From positions 124,001 through 188,000 of the forward strand of contig CAZNXJ010000003.1 in NCBI GenBank assembly GCA_964577115.1: DNA of 64,000 nucleotides, read 5' to 3'. Shown here piece by piece: positions 51,036 through 59,296 of this stretch; within the stretch, counting starts at the first letter, position 1, and every line of letters begins with the position of its first letter. The position numbers were made by a program, and so were the translations under genes. A model generated the notes under the pieces. The model searched no databases. It was not told the DNA's origin and saw only the letters and a program-made list of their open reading frames with translations. The DNA is from CAZNXJ01 sp964577115. Its GTDB lineage: Bacteria; Planctomycetota; Planctomycetia; Pirellulales; Pirellulaceae.

Positions 51036-52125
51036 TATGTCGGCCCGGCGCCGTCGAGACGTTGATCACGAAGCAAACTTCCAGATGCACCAACCTTCGG
51101 GACGACCGATGTCGGGTCTAAGAAACCGTTGGCGATGGGATTTACGCGATCAGGCGCCGCTGTTGACGCTGATCGCGATCATCCTGTTTTTTTCCGTAAC
51201 GACGAGCGGCTTTCTCGACCCGTCCACCCTGCGGCTTGTGCTTCAGCAGGGGGCTGTTCTGGCCATCGTGTCGGCCGGGCTGACGTTCGTGCTGCTCTGT
51301 GGAGAAATTGACCTGTCGGTGGGGATGATCGCGCTGTGGACGGCTTGCCTTTGCGGCGTGCTCTACGAACAGCCTTTTGCGGCGGCCGCGGGAGGCCGCG
51401 AGGATATCTCGCTCTGGGCGCTGCTGATTGTGCTGCTTGTGCCGCTGGTCACCAGTCTGCTGCTCGGGTTGGCCTCCGGCGTATTGACTGTCTTTTCGCA
51501 CTTGCCCAGTTTCATCATCACGCTCGCGATGATGAATATCGCCGACGGGCTGTCGCGGTGGATTACCGAAAGCGAGAAGTTTGCCGTGCCGCGGCTGCTG
51601 CACCGCATTGGCAACGACCGTGTTGATCTTGGCATGCGTTTCTCATTGCCGTACGGAGTGTTTCTCGCGGCGGCCGTGCTGCTGATCTCTCATGTCGTGC
51701 TCCAGCACACACGGTTTGGCCGCTACGTGTACATGACCGGGGGCAACCGCGACGCGGCGCGCCTCGCGGGTGTGCGAACCGGGCGGATTATCGTTGCGTG
51801 TCTCGCCATCAGCGGGCTCACCGCAGGACTTGGGGGACTGGTAAACGCCGGCCGGTTGGTTGGCGTCACGTTAGATCAAAATGCCGATCTCCTGCTGAAT
51901 GCCGTTGCCTGCGTGGTGCTCGGCGGTACCAGCCTTTTTGGCGGCGAGGGGGGCATCGGCCGCACGGTGCTCGGCGTGCTCACGTTCAGTGTCCTGCACG
52001 TTGGCCTCTCGAAACTCATTGGCCAGGTCGATTGGCTCGATGACCGCATGCGTCCCTTCCTGATGGGGCTTGTGCTGCTCGGCGCACTGCTGCTCAACGG
52101 CGTGCTTGGACGCAAGCGCGAATAA
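51028..52125 (+). CDS. Sugar ABC transporter permease (RbsC type)
   Basis: The 365-residue protein has about ten hydrophobic segments (for example LLTLIAIILFFSVTTSGFL, AVLAIVSAGLTFVLLCG) and the signature EIDLSVGMIALWT of RbsC-like permeases. GGNRDAARLAGVRTGRI and LGGTSLFGGEGGIGRTVLG are the conserved coupling and helix-turn motifs. The ATG at 51028 overlaps the ATPase stop and is taken as the start; internal ATGs at 51037, 51085 and 51109 are possible and would remove the hydrophilic head. With the binding protein and ATPase it completes an importer. No kinase or regulator gene lies beside it. Confidence 0.91.
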   Translation: MPDMSARRRRDVDHEANFQMHQPSGRPMSGLRNRWRWDLRDQAPLLTLIAIILFFSVTTSGFLDPSTLRLVLQQGAVLAIVSAGLTFVLLCGEIDLSVGMIALWTACLCGVLYEQPFAAAAGGREDISLWALLIVLLVPLVTSLLLGLASGVLTVFSHLPSFIITLAMMNIADGLSRWITESEKFAVPRLLHRIGNDRVDLGMRFSLPYGVFLAAAVLLISHVVLQHTRFGRYVYMTGGNRDAARLAGVRTGRIIVACLAISGLTAGLGGLVNAGRLVGVTLDQNADLLLNAVACVVLGGTSLFGGEGGIGRTVLGVLTFSVLHVGLSKLIGQVDWLDDRMRPFLMGLVLLGALLLNGVLGRKRE

Positions 52126-52435
52126 CCACCGCCGCATGCTCTGCTGTTGCTCTCCCCCAAATCGGTATTCCCGATACAATACGAACTGCCGTGGTTTGGC
52201 GCCTCTTGAACTGTCGCCATGGGGTAGGCTTCAAGGCGTACTGGTAGCGTACGCCGTCGCGTAGGTGACTCCTCGTTCGCGGAACGGGAATATGAATTGC
52301 ACGTGGCGGTGCTCCGCGAGGTGCGTCTGCCATTTTTGCCGGCGGACCGCCGCTCTGGCTGCGTAATGGGTCAGAGGGACCGCTGAAGCGAGCGAGCGTT
52401 GTAGAGATTCATCGAGAACAGAGGTAAGAGAATCG
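52126..52435. other. Intergenic region before the peptidase gene
   Basis: This 310-bp gap contains a GGCGTAC/GTACGCC hairpin (52235-52255, 7-nt loop), possibly acting after the permease gene, and otherwise no recognised element. The immediate 5' part of the next gene has a GAGGTAAGAG ribosome-binding site. Confidence 0.4.
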
Positions 52436-53131
52436 ATGATTTTGGATCCGATGTACGTCGTAATCGTCATGCTGCCGGGCATGTTGATTGCCGGATTTGC
52501 GAGCTGGCGAGTGCGCAGTGCTTTCAACCGCTACAAGCGAGTTGCCTCGCGGCATGGGTTTACCGGTGCGCAGGCGGCTCAAGCATTGCTCGATCAGGCC
52601 GGCATCCATGACGTGCGGATAGTTCCAACTCATGGGTATCTAAGCGACCATTACAATCCGGTGACCAAGGAATTGGCGCTGTCCGAAGAGGTTTACAGCG
52701 GCCGATCCCTCGCCTCGATCGGCGTTGCCGCTCACGAGGCCGGCCATGCGATCCAGCACGCGACGAACTACGCGCCGCTGTGGATCCGTTCCGCATTGGT
52801 GCCGGCAGCGGGGATTGGTTCGAGCGTCGGGTACATGGTGATGTTCGCCGGTCTGGTGTTTATGAGCCAGACGGTCGTGGTCATCGGGGCGCTGATTTTT
52901 AGCGCGGTTCTATTGTTCCAGATCGTCACGCTGCCAGTGGAATTCGACGCAACGGCTCGCGCCAAGCGACTGGTTGTCCAGGCCGGAATCATCGATGCGG
53001 ACGAACGCTACGGCATGGACCGCGTGCTGAATGCTGCCGCGATGACGTATGTGGCGGCGGTGATTAGCACGTTGCTGGTGCTCGTGTACTATCTTCTCCG
53101 TGCTGGAGTGATTGGTAGTCGCGATGACTAG
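52436..53131 (+). CDS. YugP-type membrane zinc metallopeptidase
   Basis: The 231-residue protein has the HEAGH zinc-binding motif at residues 100-104 (VAAHEAGHAIQHATNY). One membrane helix precedes it (MYVVIVMLPGMLIAGFASW) and three follow (VPAAGIGSSVGYMVMFAGL, TVVVIGALIFSAVLLFQIV, YVAAVISTLLVLVYYLL). LPVEFDATARAKRLV, with the third zinc ligand, is characteristic of Zn_peptidase_2/YugP. The ribosome-binding site is good. The family cleaves membrane or membrane-adjacent proteins, and targets are unknown. The gene stands alone on the plus strand, followed 215 bp later by the 32-residue membrane protein. Confidence 0.9.
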   Translation: MILDPMYVVIVMLPGMLIAGFASWRVRSAFNRYKRVASRHGFTGAQAAQALLDQAGIHDVRIVPTHGYLSDHYNPVTKELALSEEVYSGRSLASIGVAAHEAGHAIQHATNYAPLWIRSALVPAAGIGSSVGYMVMFAGLVFMSQTVVVIGALIFSAVLLFQIVTLPVEFDATARAKRLVVQAGIIDADERYGMDRVLNAAAMTYVAAVISTLLVLVYYLLRAGVIGSRDD

Positions 53132-53346
53132 TTCGTGACAGCCACCCCGCTTGGGCGTTTCATGAGCGTCTTGCGGCGCCGAGCCTCGTGCGGTAAACGG
53201 TCCCTGCGCCAGCGAGCTCAGGGGCGGCGGGGACTTGAGGGCGCTATCGGCGCCGAACATACTTTCGCGTAAAGTCGTGTGATCGAGCACATCCCGTTGA
53301 AGGTAACGGCGGTGGCTCGGGCGAGACCTGCGAGAGGTTCCGTACC

Positions 53347-53445
53347 ATGGCGGATGCATTGATCGGCTTGTTCGGTGTCACGGCCATCCTGTTCCTGTTG
53401 ACAGGCGTGCTCGCGTACATCCTGTACGGGAACAACGAGGCGTAG
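53347..53445 (+). CDS. 32-residue membrane protein (not a standard ORF-length gene)
   Basis: ATG 53347 to TAG 53445 encodes 32 residues, behind GAGAGG. The product starts MADALIGLFG and is dominated by a hydrophobic helix (VTAILFLLTGVLAYILY), then a short polar tail, GNNEA. Size and pattern resemble KdpF/CydX-type accessory proteins, but no Kdp or cytochrome bd genes are near, so the function is unknown. It is directly followed by a strong terminator, which supports a real transcript. It is separate from the YugP gene (215 bp). Confidence 0.65.
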   Translation: MADALIGLFGVTAILFLLTGVLAYILYGNNEA

Positions 53446-53478
53446 GGGATCTCCAGCGACCTCGTGACACAAAGAAAA

Positions 53479-53516
53479 AAGACGCCGCAAGGGTTCCTTG
53501 CGGCGTCTTCTTTTTT
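53479..53516 (+). terminator. Perfect bidirectional terminator
   Basis: GACGCCGCAAGG (53481-53492) and CCTTGCGGCGTC (53496-53507) form a 12-bp stem with a GTT loop, flanked by an A-run on the left and TTCTTTTTT on the right. It can terminate the small-protein message on the plus strand and the htrA message on the minus strand. Confidence 0.93.
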
Positions 53517-53559
53517 GGATTCACCGGTCGGTCAACGGCCATTGGCGCGGCCGGTCGAA

Positions 53560-55068
53560 CTACCGGGTGCGGAGGAAGATGAAGCGGCGTACGCCGTCGC
53601 GCATCACCTGAATCCGCACGCCTGCCTGGAGCCGTTCCCGCGAGATCGCGTTGCGGAAGTCCTCTACGTTTTTGATCTCTTCATTGTCGATTTTCAGGAT
53701 GAGGTCCCCAGGTTCGAGCCCGACGCTGGCGGCGAGCCCGCCCGGGCGTACTTCGGTAATGACCACGCCGCTCACGCCCGATTCGATATTCAGTCGCCGG
53801 CGTACTTCCTCGGTCAGGTTGGCAACGGTAACGCCGAGGACGTCGGCCGACTGTTCGCCTCGTGCTGCACGAGCGATCGGCTGATCGTCCGTTAGTTCCC
53901 CGATCGTTGCCTCGAGTGTCTTTCGTTCACCGGCGCGGAAAACCTCGATTTTGACCGTGGTTCCGGGCGCTGTTCCGGCAACTCGGTTGCGCAGTTGCTG
54001 GGCCGTACTGACCGGTTCCCCGTTGTAGGAAATCACGATGTCTTCGGACTGGAGCCCAGCTTTCGCGGCCGGGCTATCGGGGAGCACATCACCGATCAAT
54101 ACACCGGCGGTGCCCTCGTAGCCAAACGATTCGGCAAGATCCGGGGTCAGGTCCTGGATGAGTGCACCGAGCTGCCCGCGCTGGACGTGCCCGGTCGTGC
54201 GAATCGCTTCGGCGACCATGGTCACCATATTGCTGGGAATCGCGAAACCGACGCCTTGATAGCCTCCGCTGCGCGTTGCGATCGCCGTGCAAATCCCGAT
54301 CACTTGGCCTTGGAGATTCACGAGCGGTCCACCGCTGTTCCCCGGATTGATGGCGGCATCGGTCTGGATGAAGTCCTCGTAGTCGGTGATGCCGACACCA
54401 CGTCCCTTGGCACTGACGATGCCGGCCGTGACCGTGTCGATCAGCTCGAACGGGTTCCCCACGGCCAACACCCACTCGCCGACTTCCACGGCGTCCGAAT
54501 CAGCGAATTCGGCGGGCTGGAGTCCTTGCGCGTCGATTTTCAGCACCGCCAGATCGGTCTTGGCATCGGCACCGACAACCTCCGCCGTGTAGGTGCGTCC
54601 ATTGAACAGCGTCACCTTCAGTTCCGTCGCACCACGGACGACGTGATTGTTCGTCACGATGTGGCCGTCGGGACTAATGATGACGCCTGTCCCGAGCCCC
54701 CGCTGTTCGCGGTCTCCGGGCGGGAGTCGATGTTCAAAGAAGCGTTCGAAAAAGTCGTCGCCGAAGAACTGGCGGAATTCCTCGGGGACCTGCGGATTGC
54801 TGCGCGGGCCGCGATCCGGGATTTCGCGGCGGATGATGCTATTGATGCTGACGACGGAAGGTCGGATGGCCTTCACAACGTTCTTGAATGCCTGCGATAA
54901 CTGGTTGGCCGTCGCGAGCTGTTCCTTGGCGGCCTGAGCGCGTCCCGTCTCGGCGGCATACGTTAGTCGTGAGATGTAGTCGGGCAGTTGGATGAGCCCC
55001 ACGGCCAATGCGGCAACGACGAGCACCGCCACAAAGGCTCCCAATACGTTTCGACCTCGCCTGCTCAT
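53560..55068 (-). CDS. htrA: HtrA/DegP-type serine protease with two PDZ domains
   Basis: ATG 55068 follows GGAGGAAC at good spacing and begins a membrane anchor (NVLGAFVAVLVVAALAVGL). The 502-residue protein has the catalytic triad in order: His in GHIVTNNHVVRG (about 144), Asp in DAKTDLAVLKI, and Ser in INPGNSGGPLVN (about 248). Two PDZ domains follow: AGVLIGDVLPDSPAAKAGLQ and GVVITEVRPGGLAASVGLEP. It is a periplasmic or surface quality-control protease/chaperone acting on misfolded proteins; a signal anchor keeps it at the membrane. It lies upstream of, and in the same direction as, the terminator shared with the 32-residue gene. Confidence 0.95.
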   Translation of the reverse strand: MSRRGRNVLGAFVAVLVVAALAVGLIQLPDYISRLTYAAETGRAQAAKEQLATANQLSQAFKNVVKAIRPSVVSINSIIRREIPDRGPRSNPQVPEEFRQFFGDDFFERFFEHRLPPGDREQRGLGTGVIISPDGHIVTNNHVVRGATELKVTLFNGRTYTAEVVGADAKTDLAVLKIDAQGLQPAEFADSDAVEVGEWVLAVGNPFELIDTVTAGIVSAKGRGVGITDYEDFIQTDAAINPGNSGGPLVNLQGQVIGICTAIATRSGGYQGVGFAIPSNMVTMVAEAIRTTGHVQRGQLGALIQDLTPDLAESFGYEGTAGVLIGDVLPDSPAAKAGLQSEDIVISYNGEPVSTAQQLRNRVAGTAPGTTVKIEVFRAGERKTLEATIGELTDDQPIARAARGEQSADVLGVTVANLTEEVRRRLNIESGVSGVVITEVRPGGLAASVGLEPGDLILKIDNEEIKNVEDFRNAISRERLQAGVRIQVMRDGVRRFIFLRTR

Positions 55069-55282
55069 ACGAGTTCCTCCATCGTCTGCATCACCCGTGC
55101 ACGAAACGGCTCGCCATCGGACGCCTCTGCACCGCTCATTTCCCTTAAACATCGCGGGTCCGCGTTGCAGCGAGGTACGAAATCCACGAGCCTTTCACTC
55201 AGCGGCCTGATGCTGCACATTACGCACCAGCCGAGAAGAGGTTCGCAACGTTCTGCGCCGGCCTGGCGCCGGGCAGAGGCGA

Positions 55283-55882
55283 TTAGTTCACCGACGGATC
55301 GGGCGGGATGAGCCGCGACGGGATCGCCGATTCGAGGACGCGCCGGCCTACGCGGCGGATCGAGCGCGGCCAGAGCTGCGCTTCGTCTTCGAAGACTTCC
55401 GTACCGTCCAGCGGCAGGAGCATCCACACGCCTTGCGAAATTTCGGCTTCGAGCTGGCCGCGACCCCAGCCGGCATGTCCGATGAACAACCGAAACGCTT
55501 GCTCGGGCTCGGTGACCAGCTGTTCCAGATGCGAGCGATCGGTGGCCAAGTAAAGATTACCGGGCAACTGGTACTCGGCCAGTTCCTTGTCGCGATGCAG
55601 AGCGAGCATCGGGCCGGGCAGCGGCCCGCCCAAGTGGAACGACCGGTCCACGACCGGCAGTTCGCGACTGATCTGGCGCCACAACTCTTGGATCGAACGC
55701 CCCGCAGGGCGATTCAGGACAATCCCCGCTGCTCCTTCCTGGTTATGTTGCAGGACGAGGATCACGGTCCGAGCAAAGGTCGGATTCAGCATGTAAGGCG
55801 ACGCTACCAGTAGGTAGCCCGCAAGGCTCACCGGTTGTGTCACCGGTTGGCTTCCACTGGAATTGGATGAATGCTCGTGCAT
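55283..55882 (-). CDS. algH: AlgH/YqgE family protein
   Basis: The 199-residue product (from ATG 55882) has the UPF0301 features: LAGYLLVASPYMLNPTFART near the N-terminus, VILVLQHNQEGAAGIVLNRP, FHLGGPLPGPMLALH and FRLFIGHAGWGRGQLEAEI. These segments are diagnostic for AlgH/YqgE proteins, a widely conserved family linked to transcriptional control and translation but without an assigned activity. The frame extends 178 codons upstream without family similarity; the nearer start is right. It is separated from htrA (downstream) by 214 bp, and its upstream region is the long 627-bp interval. Confidence 0.92.
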   Translation of the reverse strand: MHEHSSNSSGSQPVTQPVSLAGYLLVASPYMLNPTFARTVILVLQHNQEGAAGIVLNRPAGRSIQELWRQISRELPVVDRSFHLGGPLPGPMLALHRDKELAEYQLPGNLYLATDRSHLEQLVTEPEQAFRLFIGHAGWGRGQLEAEISQGVWMLLPLDGTEVFEDEAQLWPRSIRRVGRRVLESAIPSRLIPPDPSVN

Positions 55883-56509
55883 GCGATCTTCCGCTCCGAG
55901 CGGCCTCGGTTGCCGCTTAAGCTGCGGTCGCGGAAATTTCCACTGCCAGCGATCCCACGACCGCTTGTACCCACGTTCTATCTTCTGCCATTTTGACACG
56001 AAATTTTGTGAATCCACCGGGAAAACGTGCAAACATCGTGCCGCGTACTTCCCCCGGACCATCGCCGCAGCTGCCTTGAACGTTCGAGGCCGATTCCCTC
56101 GTGGGGGGCACGCTTCGCGGCGAGGGGGCTCCCGGGCGCCGATCGATCCCGACAGAGGCGGGGCGTATCGCGGGTGCCGAAAACTTGCGTTGCTCGGCTC
56201 AAGTCGACTACACAAGATGTTCGAATATGAGCGAGTAGCGCTTCGCCACAGCGAGAAGGTGGGGTGGCCCGACACCAACGTTGGCTCCGCGAAGTCCCCG
56301 CGGCCCCGAAATCTCGCGACGTGTAGCGATGAAGGGCGAAATGCGTGGAAGCAGCCGCTCGGGCATCTTGCCGAGCGAGCTTGAAAAATAGAATGAACGA
56401 TGCGGCGCAGCATCAAGCAACAAAGGCGGTCGTCCTTGAGACTTCATAGACTTTAAAACGTGGCATCCGACACTCCCCGACGCTGGGCATTCGCCCCTCG
56501 CCACCCCGA
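55883..56509. other. Long divergent gene-free interval between algH and the kinase
   Basis: This 627-bp gap separates the divergent algH and kinase genes. Open frames cross it on both strands but are Arg/Ser/Pro-rich and have no family features, so I annotate none. A CCCTCG...CGAGGG hairpin is visible near 56095-56127 and a lower-GC run near 55975-56040 may hold promoters. No tRNA or known RNA signature was found. Confidence 0.4.
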
Positions 56510-57868
56510 ATGATTCACGCGCACCCAAGTCACCTGGATGTGCTGCGCGCCCGGCAGCGGCTGGGCAAGTACCGCATTGAGCGTTTGCTCGGCGAGGGTG
56601 GCTTTGCGCGCGTGTTTCGCGCTTTCGACACGATCGAGGGAGTTCGCGTCGCACTGAAGGTGCCGAGCCAGCGACTGGTCACGCCGGCCGTGCTCGACAA
56701 TTTCCGCCGCGAGGTCCGCCTGACCGCTCGACTGCACCACCCGCATATCCTGCCGATCAAGAATGCCGAGTTCATCGATGGGCATTTCGTGATCGCGTAT
56801 CCGCTCGGCGAGCGGACTTTGGGCGAGCGGCTTCACAGCCGGATCTCGCACCAGACGGCGATCGACTTTGCCGAGCAGATGATCTCCGCCGTTGCCCACG
56901 CTCACCAGCACCGCATCCTGCACTGCGACGTGAAGCCGGAGAACTTCATTCTGTTCCCGGACAACGTGCTGCGGCTGACGGATTTCGGTATCGCAAAAAT
57001 CGCCCTCCAGACGCTCCGCGCTTCGGGCTCCGGCACGGTCGGCTATGTGGCACCCGAACAGGCCATGGGGAAGCCCTCGTTTCGCTCCGACGTCTTCTCG
57101 CTCGGCCTGGTCCTCTATCGCATGTTCGCGGGCATCCTTCCCGAATGGCCCTACGAGTGGCCGCCGCCGGGCATCCAGCGCATCCGAGCTCGGCTGCATC
57201 CCGACCTGATCGAATTTCTCCGGCGGTCGATTTCCGTCGATCCGCGGCAGCGGTTTGACGATGGCGAGCAGATGCTGCGCGTGTTCCAGCGCATCCGTAA
57301 CCGCTCGATCCGCCATGCGCGGCGGCGGAGCAGTGCCGGACAAACGACGGTCTCGCTGGACTGGCGGAAGATCCGCGAGCGGCAGTTTCAGCGTGAGTTC
57401 GGGCAGGTGCTCGACACGCGCCATCGCTGCCGGCGCTGCGAAGGGCCTGTGTCGGAGGCCATGCTGTTCTGTGGCTGGTGCGGCACTCAGCGAGAAGTCC
57501 ATGGTGGCGAAACATCGTTTCCGTGCCGCTGCCCGCGCTGCCGCCGCGGAATGAAGCTCGACTGGCGCTTCTGCCCTTGGTGCTACGGCCCCGGCATCGA
57601 CCCGCCGACAACTCGCACGTATTCCGACGTGCGCTATACCGGCCGCTGCTCGAATCCGCGCTGCCGCCGCAAGCACCTGATGCCCTTCATGCGCTACTGT
57701 CCCTGGTGCAATCGGAAAGTGCGCCGCGCCTGGCGCATCGCGGAATCCAGCACCAAATGTGCCGGCTGCGGCTGGGGCATTCTTCCCAACTACTGGGCGC
57801 ACTGCCCGTGGTGCGGCAAGTCGACAGCGAAGACGAAGTCGCCTGCGAAGACGAAGCCGCCGAGTTAA
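56510..57868 (+). CDS. Ser/Thr protein kinase with four C-terminal zinc ribbons
   Basis: The 452-residue protein begins with a Hanks-type kinase domain (about 18-280): LLGEGGFARVFRAFD, VALKVPSQ with the catalytic Lys, ILHCDVKPENFIL for the catalytic loop, LTDFGIAKI, GTVGYVAPEQ and SDVFSLGLVLY. The catalytic loop reads HCD instead of HRD, so it is a non-RD kinase. From about residue 305, eight CxxC-like pairs form four zinc-ribbon modules: CRRC with CGWC, CPRC with CPWC, CSNPRC with CPWC, CAGC with CPWC. No transmembrane segment follows. The Lys/Pro tail is typical of a linker end. The gene is convergent with the TerB-like/HNH gene. Targets are unknown. Confidence 0.9.
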   Translation: MIHAHPSHLDVLRARQRLGKYRIERLLGEGGFARVFRAFDTIEGVRVALKVPSQRLVTPAVLDNFRREVRLTARLHHPHILPIKNAEFIDGHFVIAYPLGERTLGERLHSRISHQTAIDFAEQMISAVAHAHQHRILHCDVKPENFILFPDNVLRLTDFGIAKIALQTLRASGSGTVGYVAPEQAMGKPSFRSDVFSLGLVLYRMFAGILPEWPYEWPPPGIQRIRARLHPDLIEFLRRSISVDPRQRFDDGEQMLRVFQRIRNRSIRHARRRSSAGQTTVSLDWRKIRERQFQREFGQVLDTRHRCRRCEGPVSEAMLFCGWCGTQREVHGGETSFPCRCPRCRRGMKLDWRFCPWCYGPGIDPPTTRTYSDVRYTGRCSNPRCRRKHLMPFMRYCPWCNRKVRRAWRIAESSTKCAGCGWGILPNYWAHCPWCGKSTAKTKSPAKTKPPS

Positions 57869-57888
57869 CGGGCGGGTTCACGGGAAGA

Positions 57889-57907
57889 GAACCACGGATT
57901 GCACGGA
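57889..57907. repeat. Short dispersed-repeat-like motif
   Basis: ACCACGGATTGCACGGATG, 20 bp past the kinase stop, resembles an intergenic motif seen many times in planctomycete and verrucomicrobial genomes (ACCACGGATT...CACGGAT units). Only a partial copy occurs here, and its abundance in this genome is not known. Confidence 0.4.
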
Positions 57908-57931
57908 TGGGCCAGAGTGTGCGGATGTAAG

Positions 57932-59296
57932 TTAGATGGCGTCCGACTTCCTGAGGTTGCAGCGGCGGCATAGCAGCTGGACGTTCGCGTCCGAATTACT
58001 GCCGCCCTTCGCAACCGGAATGATGTGGTCGAATTCCAGATAATCCTGCGCTCCGCATTCGGCGCATTGTCCGCCATACTTCTGCCACACACGTTGTCGA
58101 ATATCTCGTGGGATGTGTCGCGCCAGCGATTTGCTCGGGCGTTCTGTTATGACCTGATGTGCTTTGCCGATGGCCGTGGCAAAGATGGCGTAATGAAGGT
58201 CTGAGGGGGAGCCGCGCAGAAAGTAGCTGTACTGAGGTTTGCCGTGAGCCTGCACATCGAAGTGCCTGGCCGTGCCACCGTATTTGACGATGCGTCCGTA
58301 CTTGAGTTCATGCGAGCCTGTCGCCGACGCGAAGATGAGTCGATTGTCCGTCAAGACGAGCAGCCCATCGTGATCAATCGTCCTCAGTTCACCACGTACT
58401 TGGCGCGCTTGTCGCCAGATGGCGGGCGCACACAGATGCACAATCTCTCCAGAGCGAATGCCTACTCCATGAGGGTAGGGCTCAGACGGTAGTCTGCCCT
58501 CGGCAATGTCCGCCCATTGGCGGACCAGCTTGATCTCGTTTCGGACATACGAAGCATACTGCGGAGGCATTTCCAGTACTTGTAGCAGCCATTCCAACGT
58601 TCGTTCTTCTTGAGCGGAGATGACGCCGTCTGCTTTGGCTTCAGCGAGAGTATGTTCGACTAAATGGCGGGCATGCGGCTCGATGGCCACCAGCAGATCT
58701 CGGCGAGAAATGCCCAGTTTTGACATCGTGTTGATCAATGCCTTCCATTCGCGGTCGCTGAGGCGATTGTCGGCTGTGTAGGCTAAAAAAATGCTCCGTA
58801 GGAAGGCCTCACCTTCGTGGCGAAAGAATTTGCGTGCGAACTCCCCCATGCTCATCCCGACGGTGGTCGCAATGGCTGTTAGTTCGGCCGACTCCTCGGG
58901 AGTCAGAACTCCGTCTTCCATTGCTCGGGCGAGCGCGATCGAAAAGTGTTCTTTGGCAAACTCTTCATGCATCGACCGAGCAACATTCGGTTTCAGTTCT
59001 AGCACGCGTGCTGCCCAGGATAACGCGTGCTGCTCCTTCTCGGTAACGACGCCATCTTTCCAAATCCGCGTTAATGTCTCGTGGTAAACACGGCGTTTTG
59101 TCTCGGCAATGTCGCTGGCGGAACAGCGGGAATTGCCTTCACCGAATACGCGCTCAGGTACAAACGGAACGTTCTTTTTGTAGCACTCGCCAAGCTCGCG
59201 CTGCAGATTTCGGACGAGGCCCTGAATGCGCTGTTCGCGGTTAGGGTCGGTCACGGCCGTAACCGCGGTTGCGATCCATTTCGTCAGACTGCCCAT
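57932..59296 (-). CDS. TerB-like repeats, PH-like domain and HNH nuclease fusion
   Basis: ATG 59296 follows GAGGAGGTAAAAAG, a very strong ribosome-binding site. The 454-residue protein has a helical N-terminal region (about 20-270) with four acidic D-G/N-x-x-x-x-E turns: KDGVVTEKEQ, EDGVLTPEES, ADNRLSDREW, ADGVISAQEE. These are characteristic of TerB-like helical domains. A beta-rich segment, GIRSGEIVHLCAPAIW and GLLVLTDNRLIFAS, resembles a PH/GRAM domain (about 290-390). The last 60 residues are an HNH nuclease: RVWQKYGGQCAECG, LEFDHIIPVAKGGSN and LLCRRCN. Such a fusion is uncommon; TerB and HNH domains turn up in stress and defence contexts. A palindrome just upstream of the start may be a control site. 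It faces the zinc-ribbon kinase. Overall function is unknown. Confidence 0.86.
   Translation of the reverse strand: MGSLTKWIATAVTAVTDPNREQRIQGLVRNLQRELGECYKKNVPFVPERVFGEGNSRCSASDIAETKRRVYHETLTRIWKDGVVTEKEQHALSWAARVLELKPNVARSMHEEFAKEHFSIALARAMEDGVLTPEESAELTAIATTVGMSMGEFARKFFRHEGEAFLRSIFLAYTADNRLSDREWKALINTMSKLGISRRDLLVAIEPHARHLVEHTLAEAKADGVISAQEERTLEWLLQVLEMPPQYASYVRNEIKLVRQWADIAEGRLPSEPYPHGVGIRSGEIVHLCAPAIWRQARQVRGELRTIDHDGLLVLTDNRLIFASATGSHELKYGRIVKYGGTARHFDVQAHGKPQYSYFLRGSPSDLHYAIFATAIGKAHQVITERPSKSLARHIPRDIRQRVWQKYGGQCAECGAQDYLEFDHIIPVAKGGSNSDANVQLLCRRCNLRKSDAI

Noticed and set aside
55863..56384. 173-codon plus-strand open frame in the algH-kinase spacer
   Set aside because: It overlaps the real algH start, is rich in Arg/Ser/Pro and has no ribosome-binding site or family.
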